DNA of 64,000 nt from Prevotellaceae bacterium UBA2744 (lineage in GTDB: Bacteria > Bacteroidota > Bacteroidia > Bacteroidales > Bacteroidaceae). The notes under the pieces were generated by a model. That model searched no databases. It was not told the origin of the DNA and saw only the letters and a list, made by a program, of their open reading frames with translations. Where the stretch lies: the NCBI GenBank assembly GCA_002353575.1, contig DEJQ01000012.1, positions 103,846 through 167,845 on the forward strand, given 5' to 3'. How positions within the stretch are numbered: the first letter of the stretch is position 1; each line of letters starts with the position of its first letter. The translations under genes were made by a program, and so were the position numbers. Shown here one piece after another: positions 1 to 7,217 of the stretch.

Positions 1-163
1 TTTCCCCATTGGAGTATGTGACGTAAACCTGATAGGGCAGGCGCGGAACAGTCCCGATCGGAGACTCTACATTTACTGCCTCAACGTTCTTAATCAGACG
101 TTCCTTAGCGGCATTACAGTGTAAAGCCCCTAAAATAAGCATTGCAAATAATATTCTTCTCAT
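1..163 (-). CDS. Secreted protein with Ig-like N-terminal start, partial (C-terminal part outside window)
   Basis: The ORF starts at ATG 163-161 and runs off the left edge, so only about 54 residues are visible. It opens with a signal peptide (MRRILFAMLILGALHCNAA). The next residues include PIGTVPRLPYQVYVTYSNG, which resembles the bacterial Ig-like segment at the start of several Bacteroidetes glycoside hydrolases, for example arabinofuranosidase-type enzymes. The family resemblance is from memory and the catalytic part is not in the window, so the enzyme class is unknown. The ThiD-family gene upstream ends 17 bases before this start, so the two are probably co-transcribed. Confidence 0.6.
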   Translation of the reverse strand, partial: MRRILFAMLILGALHCNAAKERLIKNVEAVNVESPIGTVPRLPYQVYVTYSNGE

Positions 164-180
164 GGTATAAGTTGTATTTG

Positions 181-1014
181 TTATTGTTCGTTATAGATTC
201 TCTGATGTGTTGTCTTATCCTCCATAAAACAAGGATGAACGGGGCCGAAACCATGTCCGAACTCGTACTCGGCTCCAAGGCTGATAGCGCGGCTGATAAA
301 TTCTTCTCCCTTTTCAACAGCTTCCTCAAGACTGTATTTCGTGGCAATGTATGTCGCGATGGCTGACGAGAAGGAATCGCCCGTACCGTTTACGTTACGG
401 GTTATGATACGTGCCTTGCGGAATTCCCTGACTGTATTTGTAGTTGCATTGTACAGGTAGTCACTCAGTATGCCCTGTTCATCGCCTGCTATAGATTTGA
501 TGATAGCCGAGCATCCCCACTTACCCAGTTCCTTGATGTCTTCTTCTATGTTCTGAATTTTATGTCCCAACAGAACCTCTGCTTCACGCCAGTTGGGGGT
601 GATAAGTGTGGCAAGAGGAAAAAGTTCGTTCTTGTATGCATCAATGGCATTGTCTGCGACAAGCGGAATTCCAAGTGAATTGACGATTACAGGATCCACG
701 ATGAGTGGAATATGATTGAATTTCTTCAACACCTGCGCAACCCCCTTGATAATCTCTTCGCTGGGTAATACTCCTGTCTTTATACATCCGGTCTCGATGT
801 CTCCAAGGAAGGACTCTGCCTGCGACATAATCAGGTCAACGGGCAGGTGAAAGATGTTCTTTACCCTGCGTGTGTCTTCATCTACGATGCTTGTAACGGC
901 ACATGCGGCATATCCCCCACATGCTGTGATGGCCTTTATGTCTGCTTGCATGCCGGCGCTGCCTAACGGTTCGCTGCCTGCTATCAGGAATACTGTATTA
1001 AGTGATTTTTTCAT
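181..1014 (-). CDS. ThiD/PdxK-family kinase (hydroxymethylpyrimidine or pyridoxine kinase-like)
   Basis: This is a cytoplasmic ribokinase-fold kinase of the ThiD family. ThiD phosphorylates the pyrimidine precursor of thiamine; close relatives phosphorylate vitamin B6. Family signs are IAGSEPLGSAGMQADIKA near the start, VDPVIV and TPNWREAEVLLG in the middle, and NGTGDSFSSAIATYIA near the end. The sequence is divergent: the usual GSDSSGGAGIQAD is changed to GSEPLGSAGMQAD, and the anion-hole motif is GTGD where the ThiD sequences I know often have GTGC. Substrate is therefore uncertain. I take the start at ATG 1014, in front of MKKSLNTVFLIAG. The longer frame starts with TTG inside a promoter box (1057-1064). 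Length (277 aa) fits the family. Confidence 0.75.
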   Translation of the reverse strand: MKKSLNTVFLIAGSEPLGSAGMQADIKAITACGGYAACAVTSIVDEDTRRVKNIFHLPVDLIMSQAESFLGDIETGCIKTGVLPSEEIIKGVAQVLKKFNHIPLIVDPVIVNSLGIPLVADNAIDAYKNELFPLATLITPNWREAEVLLGHKIQNIEEDIKELGKWGCSAIIKSIAGDEQGILSDYLYNATTNTVREFRKARIITRNVNGTGDSFSSAIATYIATKYSLEEAVEKGEEFISRAISLGAEYEFGHGFGPVHPCFMEDKTTHQRIYNEQ

Positions 1015-1056
1015 GTAGCTGTCTGTATGGTGGATTGGTATATCTGCCAAACGGTG

Positions 1057-1064
1057 CAAAGATA
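1057..1064 (-). promoter_or_regulatory. Bacteroidetes -7 promoter box for the ThiD-like gene
   Basis: On the minus strand the sequence reads TATCTTTG, an exact match to the TAnnTTTG box of the primary sigma factor in Bacteroidetes. It lies about 43 bases before ATG 1014. No good -33 TTTG was seen at the expected distance. Confidence 0.55.
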
Positions 1065-1095
1065 CAAAAAGAAAAACATAATTTATGCTTAGGAA

Positions 1096-1128
1096 TAAAA
1101 AAAGTCCTTACGACCCTCGTAAGGACTT
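1096..1128 (-). terminator. Rho-independent terminator of the exopolysaccharide operon
   Basis: The inverted arms AAGTCCTTACG (1102-1112) and CGTAAGGACTT (1118-1128) form a perfect 11 bp stem with a 5-base loop. Read on the minus strand the stem is followed directly by a run of T. It sits about 20 bases after the response-regulator stop and ends the operon 7149-1149. Confidence 0.88.
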
Positions 1129-1148
1129 GAATTGTGTAATGGATTTTC

Positions 1149-1565
1149 TTACTTTGTTGCAGCTGCAAGATTAATCTGGGTTGTTACGCTGCTGATAAGC
1201 TTCTCCATAATGATAGGCTTGTTGATGAAGTCGTTAGCTCCCAGTTTGAACCCTTTTACTATGTCGGCTTCAGAATTGAGTGCCGAGAGGATGATAATTG
1301 GCAGTTTCTTTGTCTTCTCATCGGCGCGCAGACGACGAATGACCTCGAAACCGTCGATGCCTGGCATCATCAGGTCAAGGAGCAGGAGATCAGGCATATC
1401 TTGTGCAATGATGTCCAGTGCGGCTTGCCCACTATTAGCAGTCTTTAGTTGGAATGTGTATTGAGAAAGCATTTTCTTGATGAGCAACACATTAAGTGGC
1501 ACATCATCTACTACGAGAACGGTAAGCTTGTCAACATCAATTCCTGGATTGATAAGTGCATTCAT
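1149..1565 (-). CDS. Single-domain response regulator (CheY-like receiver)
   Basis: A 138-residue stand-alone receiver domain with no output domain. The acidic pocket is at D20-D21 (VVDD), the phospho-acceptor is D64 in LLLLDLMMPG, the switch serine is in ILSAL, and the conserved lysine is in NKP. It is the last gene of the operon, 40 bases after the glycosyltransferase and just before a strong terminator. By position it probably relays a histidine-kinase signal to the zinc-ribbon protein or the synthase, acting by protein contact rather than DNA binding. No histidine kinase is in the window, so the partner must be encoded elsewhere. Confidence 0.88.
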   Translation of the reverse strand: MNALINPGIDVDKLTVLVVDDVPLNVLLIKKMLSQYTFQLKTANSGQAALDIIAQDMPDLLLLDLMMPGIDGFEVIRRLRADEKTKKLPIIILSALNSEADIVKGFKLGANDFINKPIIMEKLISSVTTQINLAAATK

Positions 1566-1605
1566 AATTGTTCTTTAATTTAATTTCTGTTTTTTATATA
1601 TTTGT

Positions 1606-2922
1606 TTAAGCTCGTTCGAGTTGTGCGTATCTTGAGGTCTTTTCAGGATTCCACGGATCTTTGTAGGATGAGAAGAAGAATAACTCCTTCGTGTGGGCAA
1701 TCAGTCGTACAATACGCATGAAATAGCCTGTGTAGAGCGATGTGAGCGGCAAGAAACGTATGAGGAACAGTTCCTCGCGCTTACGTTCTGTCACTGTTAA
1801 TATGACGCCAAAGGCTACGACCGCAAGGCATAGACGGATGAGGAAGTCAAGCAACATTACTTCGAAGATGTGATTGCTGAAGTTGGTTATCAGTCCGATG
1901 AAGTAGAACAACCAGATGTAGTTGAATACGCAGTCGAAGATGATACTCTCCATATTCGATACGAAGTTGCTCAGCGACCAGTTGCGGTTCGGATAGAGTA
2001 TATCGCGGTGCTTGCGTATTCTGAATCGGATGAGCGACTTGGACCATCTGAGTCGTTGTTTGAAGAGTACTTTCCACTTGACGGGAACGTTGGTAAGGCA
2101 TACAGCATCTGAGGCGTGTGAGACTTTCCAACCTGCCTTGCGTATTTTTTGGGTAATATCTCCATCGAGACCGGGACCGATGTCCCAATATCCGATTTTC
2201 TTCAGAGTCTCTACTTCGAAAGCTCCGAAAGCTCCGGAGATTATGTGAAGGATTCCCAGGGTATTTGTAACTTGGCGACCTACCATGATGGTCTTAAGAT
2301 ATTCTATTGCCTGCATGGAGGCGCAGATAGAGTCTTTATAGTTGCGAACCTTAACCGTACCGCCTACGGCCTTGATTTTGGGGTCAAGGTAGAAAGGCAT
2401 CAGGATCTTTTCGATGGCATCGCGGTCAAGAGAAGAGTCGGCATCAAGGTGCACGATATACTTACCCTTGGCGTGATAGGCACCGTAGTTTGCCGCAGAA
2501 GCTTTTCCTCCACGAACACCACAGCGTAAATACAAATCTATGAAACCATGCTTCTCCAAGTCAGAACAGATAAGAGGAGTATAATCATCAGAACCGTCGT
2601 CAACAACGATTACCTCGTAGTTCTTATATGTCTGTTCTGCAAGAGACTTTACCAACTTATAGATGTTTTTTCCTTCGTTCTTACCTGGCACGAGAATAGT
2701 AACCAGTGGGTTGTCCTTGAACAGACGGAAACGAGCATAGAAACGTTTCTTTTCCAGACGTCTATATGTAAGTATATTATAGGTGACGATAATAATCTCC
2801 AGCAAATAGTATCGAGGTATCTCAATAAAGAAGATAAACCAGTATGTATTGATTATACTGGATATGGACAAGTGCTGAAGCCATGTCACAAAGGTGTCTA
2901 ATGACTCGAAAATATATGACAT
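1606..2922 (-). CDS. Processive family 2 glycosyltransferase, exopolysaccharide synthase-like
   Basis: An inner-membrane GT2 enzyme of the cellulose/poly-GlcNAc synthase type, using nucleotide sugars to polymerise a polysaccharide. Visible motifs are VVDDGSDD (about 107-113), the DxD site HLDAD (158-162), the acceptor-site acid in GPGLDGD (249-255), and QRLRW (289-293), the QxxRW signature of processive enzymes. One or two hydrophobic segments precede the catalytic domain (about 22-50) and several follow it (about 325-410), consistent with a membrane pore. No PilZ domain is visible. The start overlaps the upstream zinc-ribbon gene by 25 bases, indicating translational coupling. The polymer made cannot be told from the sequence. 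A non-processive transferase is a less likely alternative. Confidence 0.85.
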   Translation of the reverse strand: MSYIFESLDTFVTWLQHLSISSIINTYWFIFFIEIPRYYLLEIIIVTYNILTYRRLEKKRFYARFRLFKDNPLVTILVPGKNEGKNIYKLVKSLAEQTYKNYEVIVVDDGSDDYTPLICSDLEKHGFIDLYLRCGVRGGKASAANYGAYHAKGKYIVHLDADSSLDRDAIEKILMPFYLDPKIKAVGGTVKVRNYKDSICASMQAIEYLKTIMVGRQVTNTLGILHIISGAFGAFEVETLKKIGYWDIGPGLDGDITQKIRKAGWKVSHASDAVCLTNVPVKWKVLFKQRLRWSKSLIRFRIRKHRDILYPNRNWSLSNFVSNMESIIFDCVFNYIWLFYFIGLITNFSNHIFEVMLLDFLIRLCLAVVAFGVILTVTERKREELFLIRFLPLTSLYTGYFMRIVRLIAHTKELFFFSSYKDPWNPEKTSRYAQLERA

Positions 2923-4529
2923 ATAGAATCTTTTACCTTGTTGAGAAAACTTGTATTTCCTGACTCTTGAGTGTCTTCTGTGTCGTTGGGAACCTCGGCC
3001 GGTTTATTCAGGTCGATTGCTTCGATTTCTGTTTCTACAGTTCCGTCGTCTTTAAGCAGTGGAGAATCCACTTGTCTGTCACCATTGGGATTGATGGCAT
3101 TGGGATCGTAGTCAACGCTGTCGTCAGGGTTAGTAGCCACAAAGTTGAGGTCATTCAGGAAATCGTCGATATTTGAACCGTTTCCTTCCAGTTTCATGTA
3201 TGTGTAACAGATCTTTTCCCCGGGGCGCAGTACGTATGCCGCGGCACGGATGGCTTCCGATAGCATTATCTGGAAGTCGAGTACTGCCTGTTCCTGATCG
3301 CCTTTATAGTCTGTAGCAATAGCATTGATGTATGTGATGTTATTAGCTGCTGACACCTTGTTATTAGGGAAGTATTGGCATACCTGTGCAAGCAGTTCGG
3401 CGCGGTTTCTCACCGTTGCGGATGTGGAGTCGATAATCCAAATCTTACCGACAAGTACGTCTCCGAGTATCCGACCTGAGAATTTCTGTTCTGCCAACAG
3501 GCGAATTCGATTGACAAACCGGTTAAATTCAAGGAAGTTGTCATGGAACTCAGTGTAAATAGAGAAGCCTATGTTGAGAGATGTGATTGCATAGATACCC
3601 TCTTTCGTAATCTCGTAAACGTAAACATTAATAGGAACGAGTGATTTTACGTCAGACACTGATTGGCAGTTAGAACACAGAGCCTGCATCTTTGCCTGCA
3701 GGAATGAGTTGTTGCACACATCGCATGTGAATACTGTTGCCGGGCGGTCGTAGTCCACACCTATGTGGTGAAGCATCTGGTGACATTTGGGACATCTGAG
3801 CTGTCCGCCAAAGTTGTAAGTATGTTCCGGAGTGATGTTGGCGCAGCGGAAGTGGTGGATAACCTCTTCGCTGTGAATCATCGAATTGTTGCACTTCGGA
3901 CAACTCTCTATATAGAGAAGGTGAGAATGCTGGCATTTGGGACACAGGTAAATACGGTTGAGGAATTGGGTCGTGCGGAAATATCCCTTTTCAACCATAG
4001 ACTGTACGAAGACGAAACTCTCGCTCAATTTGTACCATCCCAGTTTGTAGAACAGATTATATATCGGTATGACGTATCCTGAAGAAGAGCCGTTCTCCAA
4101 TACCGGATGCATTATCAAGTTGTTGCGTATGATGAGGAAACGCGTCAGACGTACGAACAACTGGTTGGATGAGAGAATCTTCTCCTCTGGGGTGTTTAGT
4201 CCCAATTCGTTTCGCCTGTTGATGATATCCTCGACTTTATTCAAAGCGTCCTTGTCGTTCCAGTCATCGATGTATCCGTCAATGACTGAGGCGTAGTCGC
4301 CCATTTTACCTTCTAATGAGCGTGCTACGAATAGGGGCTTGTAGCAGCATTTCTGGGATGTTATCGGATTTATGTCGTTCAGAATATTCTGAGTCTGTTC
4401 AACAGATTCGTTGAATATGAAAACCGCATCAAACAAATACTCTGGAAAGTCGGGCGATTCTTCAAGATTGAACTGACTGTCAAGCAGCAGTATTCGACGT
4501 TCGTTATTGTTGTTTTGTATGGTTATCAT
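2898..4529 (-). CDS. Zinc-ribbon signalling protein resembling TackOD1 (Thaumarchaeal output domain 1)
   Basis: A soluble 543-residue protein with no signal peptide or membrane segment. Residues 10-110 look like a degenerate receiver-type domain (RRILLLDSQFN). Residues 190-290 carry repeated cysteine pairs: C196/C199, C210/C213, C246/C249, C269/C272 and C285/C288, with C229 unpaired. They enclose the motif HIGVDYDRP (255-263), which I associate with TackOD1, a zinc-binding output domain described in prokaryotic signalling proteins. Residues 300-445 could be a degenerate GGDEF-like domain, but no GGDEF motif is present. The tail (450-543) is acidic and low-complexity. It sits 2 bases after the fusion-protein gene and overlaps the synthase gene by 25 bases, so a regulatory role over synthase and export is inferred. 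The family name is from memory. Confidence 0.65.
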   Translation of the reverse strand: MITIQNNNNERRILLLDSQFNLEESPDFPEYLFDAVFIFNESVEQTQNILNDINPITSQKCCYKPLFVARSLEGKMGDYASVIDGYIDDWNDKDALNKVEDIINRRNELGLNTPEEKILSSNQLFVRLTRFLIIRNNLIMHPVLENGSSSGYVIPIYNLFYKLGWYKLSESFVFVQSMVEKGYFRTTQFLNRIYLCPKCQHSHLLYIESCPKCNNSMIHSEEVIHHFRCANITPEHTYNFGGQLRCPKCHQMLHHIGVDYDRPATVFTCDVCNNSFLQAKMQALCSNCQSVSDVKSLVPINVYVYEITKEGIYAITSLNIGFSIYTEFHDNFLEFNRFVNRIRLLAEQKFSGRILGDVLVGKIWIIDSTSATVRNRAELLAQVCQYFPNNKVSAANNITYINAIATDYKGDQEQAVLDFQIMLSEAIRAAAYVLRPGEKICYTYMKLEGNGSNIDDFLNDLNFVATNPDDSVDYDPNAINPNGDRQVDSPLLKDDGTVETEIEAIDLNKPAEVPNDTEDTQESGNTSFLNKVKDSICHIFSSH

Positions 4530-4531
4530 AG

Positions 4532-5761
4532 TTAGAAATTATGGTCTTTAGTAAGTTCGCGGAATGTTGCTGTGTCAACAGGGGCGAAGATTTGATTTTC
4601 TTGTATCTCGAATATACGACGAGGACTATATTCAATAGAGTCTGGTTCTGAGAAGAGACCATTGAAAATGCCTCCGAAGGAGTTGTAGAATGCTTCGTGG
4701 AATACGTCGTTGCGAACTCTTACACGTACCGGCAGGTGGTTGTTGAGTACCCAGAACGGAACGTATTGGTCTTTGTCGAAGAGGAAGTATGCGATGACAG
4801 CGTCAATGTCGTGGCTGAAGTTGCTAAGCAGGTGCTTAGGAATGTCTTCAACACGCAGTCCCAGGAAAGACATGTGAGCATGGAGTACTATGTCGTCATT
4901 TACAATGACATCCACCTGTTTCTCGTTGTTGATATATTTTACCTGATGAGCCGGGATATATGCCATGACACCAATGTGGGATGCTTTGTAGTCGGTGTGT
5001 TGCAGATCTACAATGTTTTCCTTTTTGAAAACAACCGTATTCTTTGCTACTTTAATATCTGTTACGATGGCTTCTTCCGGCGCACAGCAATACTGAATGA
5101 CGCTATTTTCATAATACATATCTCCGGGGGAATAGGGTAGGTGGTTGCGTCCATAGCCGGAGTTCATGATGTATCGGTTTGAGTTGCCAGCCATATTCTC
5201 GTAGATATGGATTTTGTTGCGCAACTCTGAAAGTTTTTCCTTGTATTCGTTCAGCTCTGCTTCTATAGCCATACGTTTTGTGTTGTCTGTAAGACCATAG
5301 AAGATGTCGTTTTGTTCGCTTTTTAACCGCTTCTGCAGTTCGTTTATCTTGGTTTGTATGACGGGCAATTCCTGTCTCGCCAATGCAGCACGTAGTTTCA
5401 GGTTCGCATGGTCGAGGATGATAGACGGAACTGTGTTGACATTGAATTGTCCAAGCAGGTTTTCCAGAAGGATATATGAGTAAAGGGTGTCGCCAGACTG
5501 TACGACATCACCTACATCTTTGTAAATATCCAGAATGTACAGATCGTCAATTGCACGCAGATTGTTCTGCTCCAATTTGATGTATCCATCATAGTATGTG
5601 TAGAACACACGTCGATAGGCGAAAATCAACATCAGAATCAGTATGATGATAAATACTATAGCATATACTGTCTGTTGTTTCGCAAGCTTTTTGTTCTGAT
5701 AATTCAGAAGTTCGTTTATATCTTGTTCCTGTGGCTGTGAATTATAGCTGAAGTTGTTCAT
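4532..5761 (-). CDS. HlyD-family periplasmic membrane fusion protein
   Basis: A 409-residue inner-membrane anchored adaptor expected to bridge the synthase and the TolC-like outer-membrane protein. One membrane helix lies at 31-49 after a basic cytoplasmic tail. A half lipoyl domain follows (about 70-95, VGDVVQSGDTLY), then a charged helical hairpin likely to be coiled coil (about 117-190), the second lipoyl half (about 225-253) and a beta-rich domain. This order is typical of HlyD and Alg44-type proteins. The start codon overlaps the stop of the TolC-like gene by four bases (ATGA). There is no ABC or MFS exporter beside it, so the glycosyltransferase is the likely inner-membrane partner. Confidence 0.82.
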   Translation of the reverse strand: MNNFSYNSQPQEQDINELLNYQNKKLAKQQTVYAIVFIIILILMLIFAYRRVFYTYYDGYIKLEQNNLRAIDDLYILDIYKDVGDVVQSGDTLYSYILLENLLGQFNVNTVPSIILDHANLKLRAALARQELPVIQTKINELQKRLKSEQNDIFYGLTDNTKRMAIEAELNEYKEKLSELRNKIHIYENMAGNSNRYIMNSGYGRNHLPYSPGDMYYENSVIQYCCAPEEAIVTDIKVAKNTVVFKKENIVDLQHTDYKASHIGVMAYIPAHQVKYINNEKQVDVIVNDDIVLHAHMSFLGLRVEDIPKHLLSNFSHDIDAVIAYFLFDKDQYVPFWVLNNHLPVRVRVRNDVFHEAFYNSFGGIFNGLFSEPDSIEYSPRRIFEIQENQIFAPVDTATFRELTKDHNF

Positions 5762-7149
5762 TTTACAGGTGTTTCGATAATGAGAGATTGTAAATTGTTG
5801 TAGTTCGTAGTTTTTTGGATGTCCAAAAGTGCGAGAGTACGATTGAGCATCAACTTATACATACGTTCCATGCTCTTCAGGTACTCATTATACTCTTCAA
5901 GACGTATGATAAAGTTGTATCCCTTTGGCTGTTTGAGGTATGCATTCTTTCGAATCTCTACAAACTTACCAAGTTGCTCTATGTGATATGCTTCTGTTCT
6001 TATAGCTCTGTTGAGTCGTTCAATACGGTCAAGCCTCAGGCGGCAATACGACCTCATCTGATCGGTGAACTTGTCCCTGCTTTCTATCAGAATCATCTTT
6101 TCTGTTTCTATGGCTCTACGCTTGGGAGCAGATTCATCGTATAGCGGGAACGTGAACCTTACACCGAGATCGAGGTTGGCAGATGGTGACATGTTGCGAC
6201 GCAGGTATGCCGATGCCCGGAAGAACGGTGTCAGTCTCATGTCATGTCCGTAGTTGGTGAGTTTGCGTTCCGCATCAAGCAACTGCTCCTCCACATAGCT
6301 TGCCCTTAGATCCGGATTGTATCTGTCCACTTCTTCAAAGAGTCGTACAGAATCCACAATGATTATAGATGGATTCAGTATATAGAGCGGCTCGTTTTCT
6401 ATATCTTTTATGTCATAAGTCTGAGCGAGTTCGTATTCGAGCTGCATCTTGTCGTTGATGTTTTCAAGCAAGTCTTCGTTGCTTACCTTATCCTGTTCAA
6501 GCATATATTGATATGCCTGATTCAGAATGTCGATGTTTTGCAGTTCGTGATACAGTACAATGGCAATATAATAGTTGTACTCCAATGTCAGCAGATTTTC
6601 TGCTGCCTCGTATATCGCTTTGTTTTTATCTTTGCTTGTTTTGATATGCTCCAGCTCGTTGGCAAATCTGATTTTAGCAAGTCCCGTCTTTCTCTGAAAG
6701 AAAGCACTATTGAAGAAGTTCCATCCGATTTCTGCGTTTATCTTAGCAAAGTAGGAAGAGTATGGGTCGTCTTCATCATGGAATATCTGTGTGGCCTTGT
6801 CTAAACGGCCGTATGCCTGTCCGGCTATTTCCAGACCAGTTCTGCGCTTGAAAGATTTTGTTTCCCAAATTTCTTTTGCTTTGTAAAGCGAGTCAATCGT
6901 TGTGTTCGGAGTCAGTGCGTCATCACCAAATGTGAGGTTTGGTCCCTCCACTCTTATCTTGTTTCGTAACAATTTGTCCATCTCCTCGAAACGCTTCTCA
7001 AACTGTTTCAAAACATCCTCGTTTTTCAGATTCTCATATACAAGCATTTTGACTGGCACATTTATTGTGTCAGTCTTCGCGAAGGCTCCAAATGTAAGGA
7101 GGAAAAAGAGTGTGAAAGTTAATGCGATATGTTTTTCTAAAGTATCCAA
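5758..7149 (-). CDS. TolC-like outer-membrane efflux protein
   Basis: A 463-residue exported protein with a signal peptide (about 1-24, ending FGAFAKT) followed by long amphipathic helices and short beta segments, the pattern of the TolC/OEP trimeric channel. Helical stretches with heptad-like spacing lie around 150-240 and 330-450; a likely strand region is near 305-330 (SANLDLGVRFTFPLYDE). It is first in a five-gene operon and overlaps the adaptor gene by four bases. A TolC channel joined to a processive glycosyltransferase is unusual, because exopolysaccharide export normally uses AlgE/PgaA/BcsC-type barrels or Wza. Sequence similarity to classical TolC looks low, so the family call rests on architecture and context. 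Confidence 0.75.
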   Translation of the reverse strand: MDTLEKHIALTFTLFFLLTFGAFAKTDTINVPVKMLVYENLKNEDVLKQFEKRFEEMDKLLRNKIRVEGPNLTFGDDALTPNTTIDSLYKAKEIWETKSFKRRTGLEIAGQAYGRLDKATQIFHDEDDPYSSYFAKINAEIGWNFFNSAFFQRKTGLAKIRFANELEHIKTSKDKNKAIYEAAENLLTLEYNYYIAIVLYHELQNIDILNQAYQYMLEQDKVSNEDLLENINDKMQLEYELAQTYDIKDIENEPLYILNPSIIIVDSVRLFEEVDRYNPDLRASYVEEQLLDAERKLTNYGHDMRLTPFFRASAYLRRNMSPSANLDLGVRFTFPLYDESAPKRRAIETEKMILIESRDKFTDQMRSYCRLRLDRIERLNRAIRTEAYHIEQLGKFVEIRKNAYLKQPKGYNFIIRLEEYNEYLKSMERMYKLMLNRTLALLDIQKTTNYNNLQSLIIETPVK

Positions 7150-7160
7150 GATAGAATATA

Positions 7161-7200
7161 AAGAAAATTATGGGAATGCCATTGTTGTGGCATTCCCATA
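7161..7200 (-). terminator. Hairpin, probable terminator or attenuator after the large lipoprotein gene
   Basis: TATGGGAATGCCA (7169-7181) and TGGCATTCCCATA (7188-7200) form a perfect 13 bp stem with a 6-base loop. On the minus strand it is followed by a T-rich but interrupted tract (ATTTTCTTTATATT). It lies between the lipoprotein stop at 7218 and the TolC-like start at 7149, so it may end the first transcript or reduce read-through into the operon. Confidence 0.7.
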
Positions 7201-7217
7201 GTTATGAATTGGGTTGA

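Noticed and set aside
1015..1059. Upstream extension of the ThiD-like gene to a TTG start
   Set aside because: The extra codons lie across a promoter box and add residues not expected in the family; ATG 1014 fits better.
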